Below are positions 5,438 through 6,170 of a stretch of DNA of 6,170 nucleotides, in pieces; position 1 is the first letter of the stretch; each line of letters begins with the position of its first letter. The notes below the pieces were generated by a model, which saw only the letters and a program-made list of their open reading frames with translations, had not been told where the DNA came from and searched no databases. The stretch is from an uncultured Bdellovibrio sp. (GTDB lineage: Bacteria > Bdellovibrionota > Bdellovibrionia > Bdellovibrionales > Bdellovibrionaceae), in NCBI GenBank assembly GCA_946480995.1, contig CAMLMF010000164.1, positions 1-6,170 of the forward strand. Reading direction: 5' to 3'. The position numbers were made by a program, and so were the translations under genes.

Positions 5438-6170
5438 TACATATTATAGAACAACAGTCCTTGCCCTAAAGAGGCTTGGGCTGTTTCTATTTTTTGAATT
5501 TGCAAGGCTTGCATATAACCTAAGACCAAAGCCAAATTGGAAATATCAGAAATTTTATAATCGCTCGTGATTTCGTCATCGCGTAAGAACACTCGTTCAC
5601 GCAAGGTTTTATCCAGCTCAGCTTGCGTAAACTCTGCAGAGCCCTTCTTTGTTTGCCTTTGCACAGACATGGACAAAACGCCCCCTACACCAATCCAACG
5701 CGCAGTCGTTGCTTCTTTTTTGAAGAAATCAGAGACATGTGTGTAAGCATGATTTTTCGCAATTTGTAAGGCCGCATCCTTATTCGCGCCGATAGGGTTC
5801 GGCGATGACACTAGCTTTGGATCCTTAAACTGTAAAACTTCTAAAATTTTATTTTTAAAACTGACAGAGGCCAAATCCCCTTGGAAGACATGGGTTGTTT
5901 TACCGCGCAGAGCATACATCTGCATGGACCCGCCCCCGATATCCCAGACGATGATTGGATCTTTCACTGAAAGATTTTTTTGTGCAATGGCAGACCAGAA
6001 CCCCAGCTCTGCTTCTTTTTCTTGCGAAATGATCTGCACCGGGACTTGCAAAACTTTGCCTATGCGCGCGATCACTTCAGGACCATTTTTAGCGCTACGA
6101 AACACAGCTGTGGCAATACCTTGAATTTTTTTAACATCGTGGGCCTGCATCTTCTGCAACATACTTTGAA
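5431..6170 (-). CDS. Ppx/GppA-family phosphatase, C-terminal part (partial at right edge)
   Basis: Residue numbers count from the ATG at 6162; the frame stays open to base 6170, and the first family motif (DxGSNS-like, about 60 residues or more upstream) is missing, so the gene continues beyond the window and that ATG is probably internal. Visible motifs are ATAVFRSAKNG (17-27), IISQEKEA (44-51) with the likely catalytic Glu at 50, VWDIGGGSMQM (72-82), WIGVGGVLSM (156-165) and the end SLGQGLLFYNMY (231-242). The family splits inorganic polyphosphate from the end (Ppx) or hydrolyses pppGpp to ppGpp (GppA); which applies cannot be told from this. No C-terminal HD domain follows, so it is the short form. 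Oddly, the usual Glu of GGGSTE is Gln (Q81) and the Thr is Met. Its 3' end overlaps the converging baeRF gene by 7 bp. Confidence 0.9.
   Translation of the reverse strand, partial: QSMLQKMQAHDVKKIQGIATAVFRSAKNGPEVIARIGKVLQVPVQIISQEKEAELGFWSAIAQKNLSVKDPIIVWDIGGGSMQMYALRGKTTHVFQGDLASVSFKNKILEVLQFKDPKLVSSPNPIGANKDAALQIAKNHAYTHVSDFFKKEATTARWIGVGGVLSMSVQRQTKKGSAEFTQAELDKTLRERVFLRDDEITSDYKISDISNLALVLGYMQALQIQKIETAQASLGQGLLFYNMYH
5453..5495 (+). terminator. Intrinsic terminator of the baeRF gene, located inside the antisense phosphatase gene
   Basis: The + strand folds as AACAGTCC (5453-5460) with GGGCTGTT (5478-5485), including one G-U pair, then a TT/TT internal loop, GCC (5463-5465) with GGC (5473-5475) and a 7-nt loop. 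TCTA and six T (5490-5495) follow. The stem starts 16 nt after the TGA of the plus-strand gene. The same bases encode the last conserved segment of the phosphatase (SLGQGLL region). The T-run is displaced a few bases from the stem, which lowers certainty. Confidence 0.55.

Overview
The window holds seven protein-coding genes packed with almost no spare DNA. It shows no RNA gene, mobile element, CRISPR array or origin. Base composition looks even, slightly AT-rich (judged by eye). Sec signal peptides, conventional Shine-Dalgarno sites and several Cys-containing exported proteins without recognisable family membership point to a Gram-negative bacterium. The mix of many orphan exported proteins, a CapA-like protein and two bacterial eRF1-like (baeRF) proteins reminds me of Bdellovibrio and relatives, but this is an impression and no marker gene proves it.

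Left part (1-3640, all on +): four genes arranged as one likely transcription unit. They are the 3' end of an unrecognised gene (1-240), a Cys-rich exported protein (244-1182), an exported protein with a candidate papain/NlpC-like Cys-His pair (1182-2405), and an exported CapA/PGA_cap-family protein (2442-3608). Spacing is 3 bp, then a 1-base stop/start overlap, then 36 bp. A perfect 11-bp hairpin (3611-3637) follows. The last three products carry signal peptides, so this is probably an envelope operon, although the substrate is unknown.

Middle part (3674-5437): two divergent genes share a 183-bp spacer. The minus-strand gene encodes a 150-residue protein of the 'host attachment protein' family (Host_attach, also called baeRF family 12). 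The plus-strand gene encodes a 375-residue protein resembling another baeRF family (family 3/7-like). Both families are distantly related to eukaryotic/archaeal release factor eRF1. A good sigma70-like promoter (TTGTGA-17-TATACT) drives the minus gene, and an imperfect palindrome sits on its -35 box.

Right part (5431-6170, on -): the C-terminal part of a Ppx/GppA-family phosphatase, cut by the window edge. It overlaps the 3' end of the plus-strand baeRF gene by 7 bp. The terminator of that baeRF gene appears to lie inside the phosphatase coding sequence. The phosphatase has Gln where the family normally has Glu in its DIGGGSTE motif.

The most interesting points are the pairing of two eRF1-like proteins next to a stress-nucleotide/polyphosphate enzyme, the apyrase-like Gln in that enzyme, the exported Cys/His protein plus CapA-like operon, and the two tandem perfect hairpins in a signal-peptide coding region.
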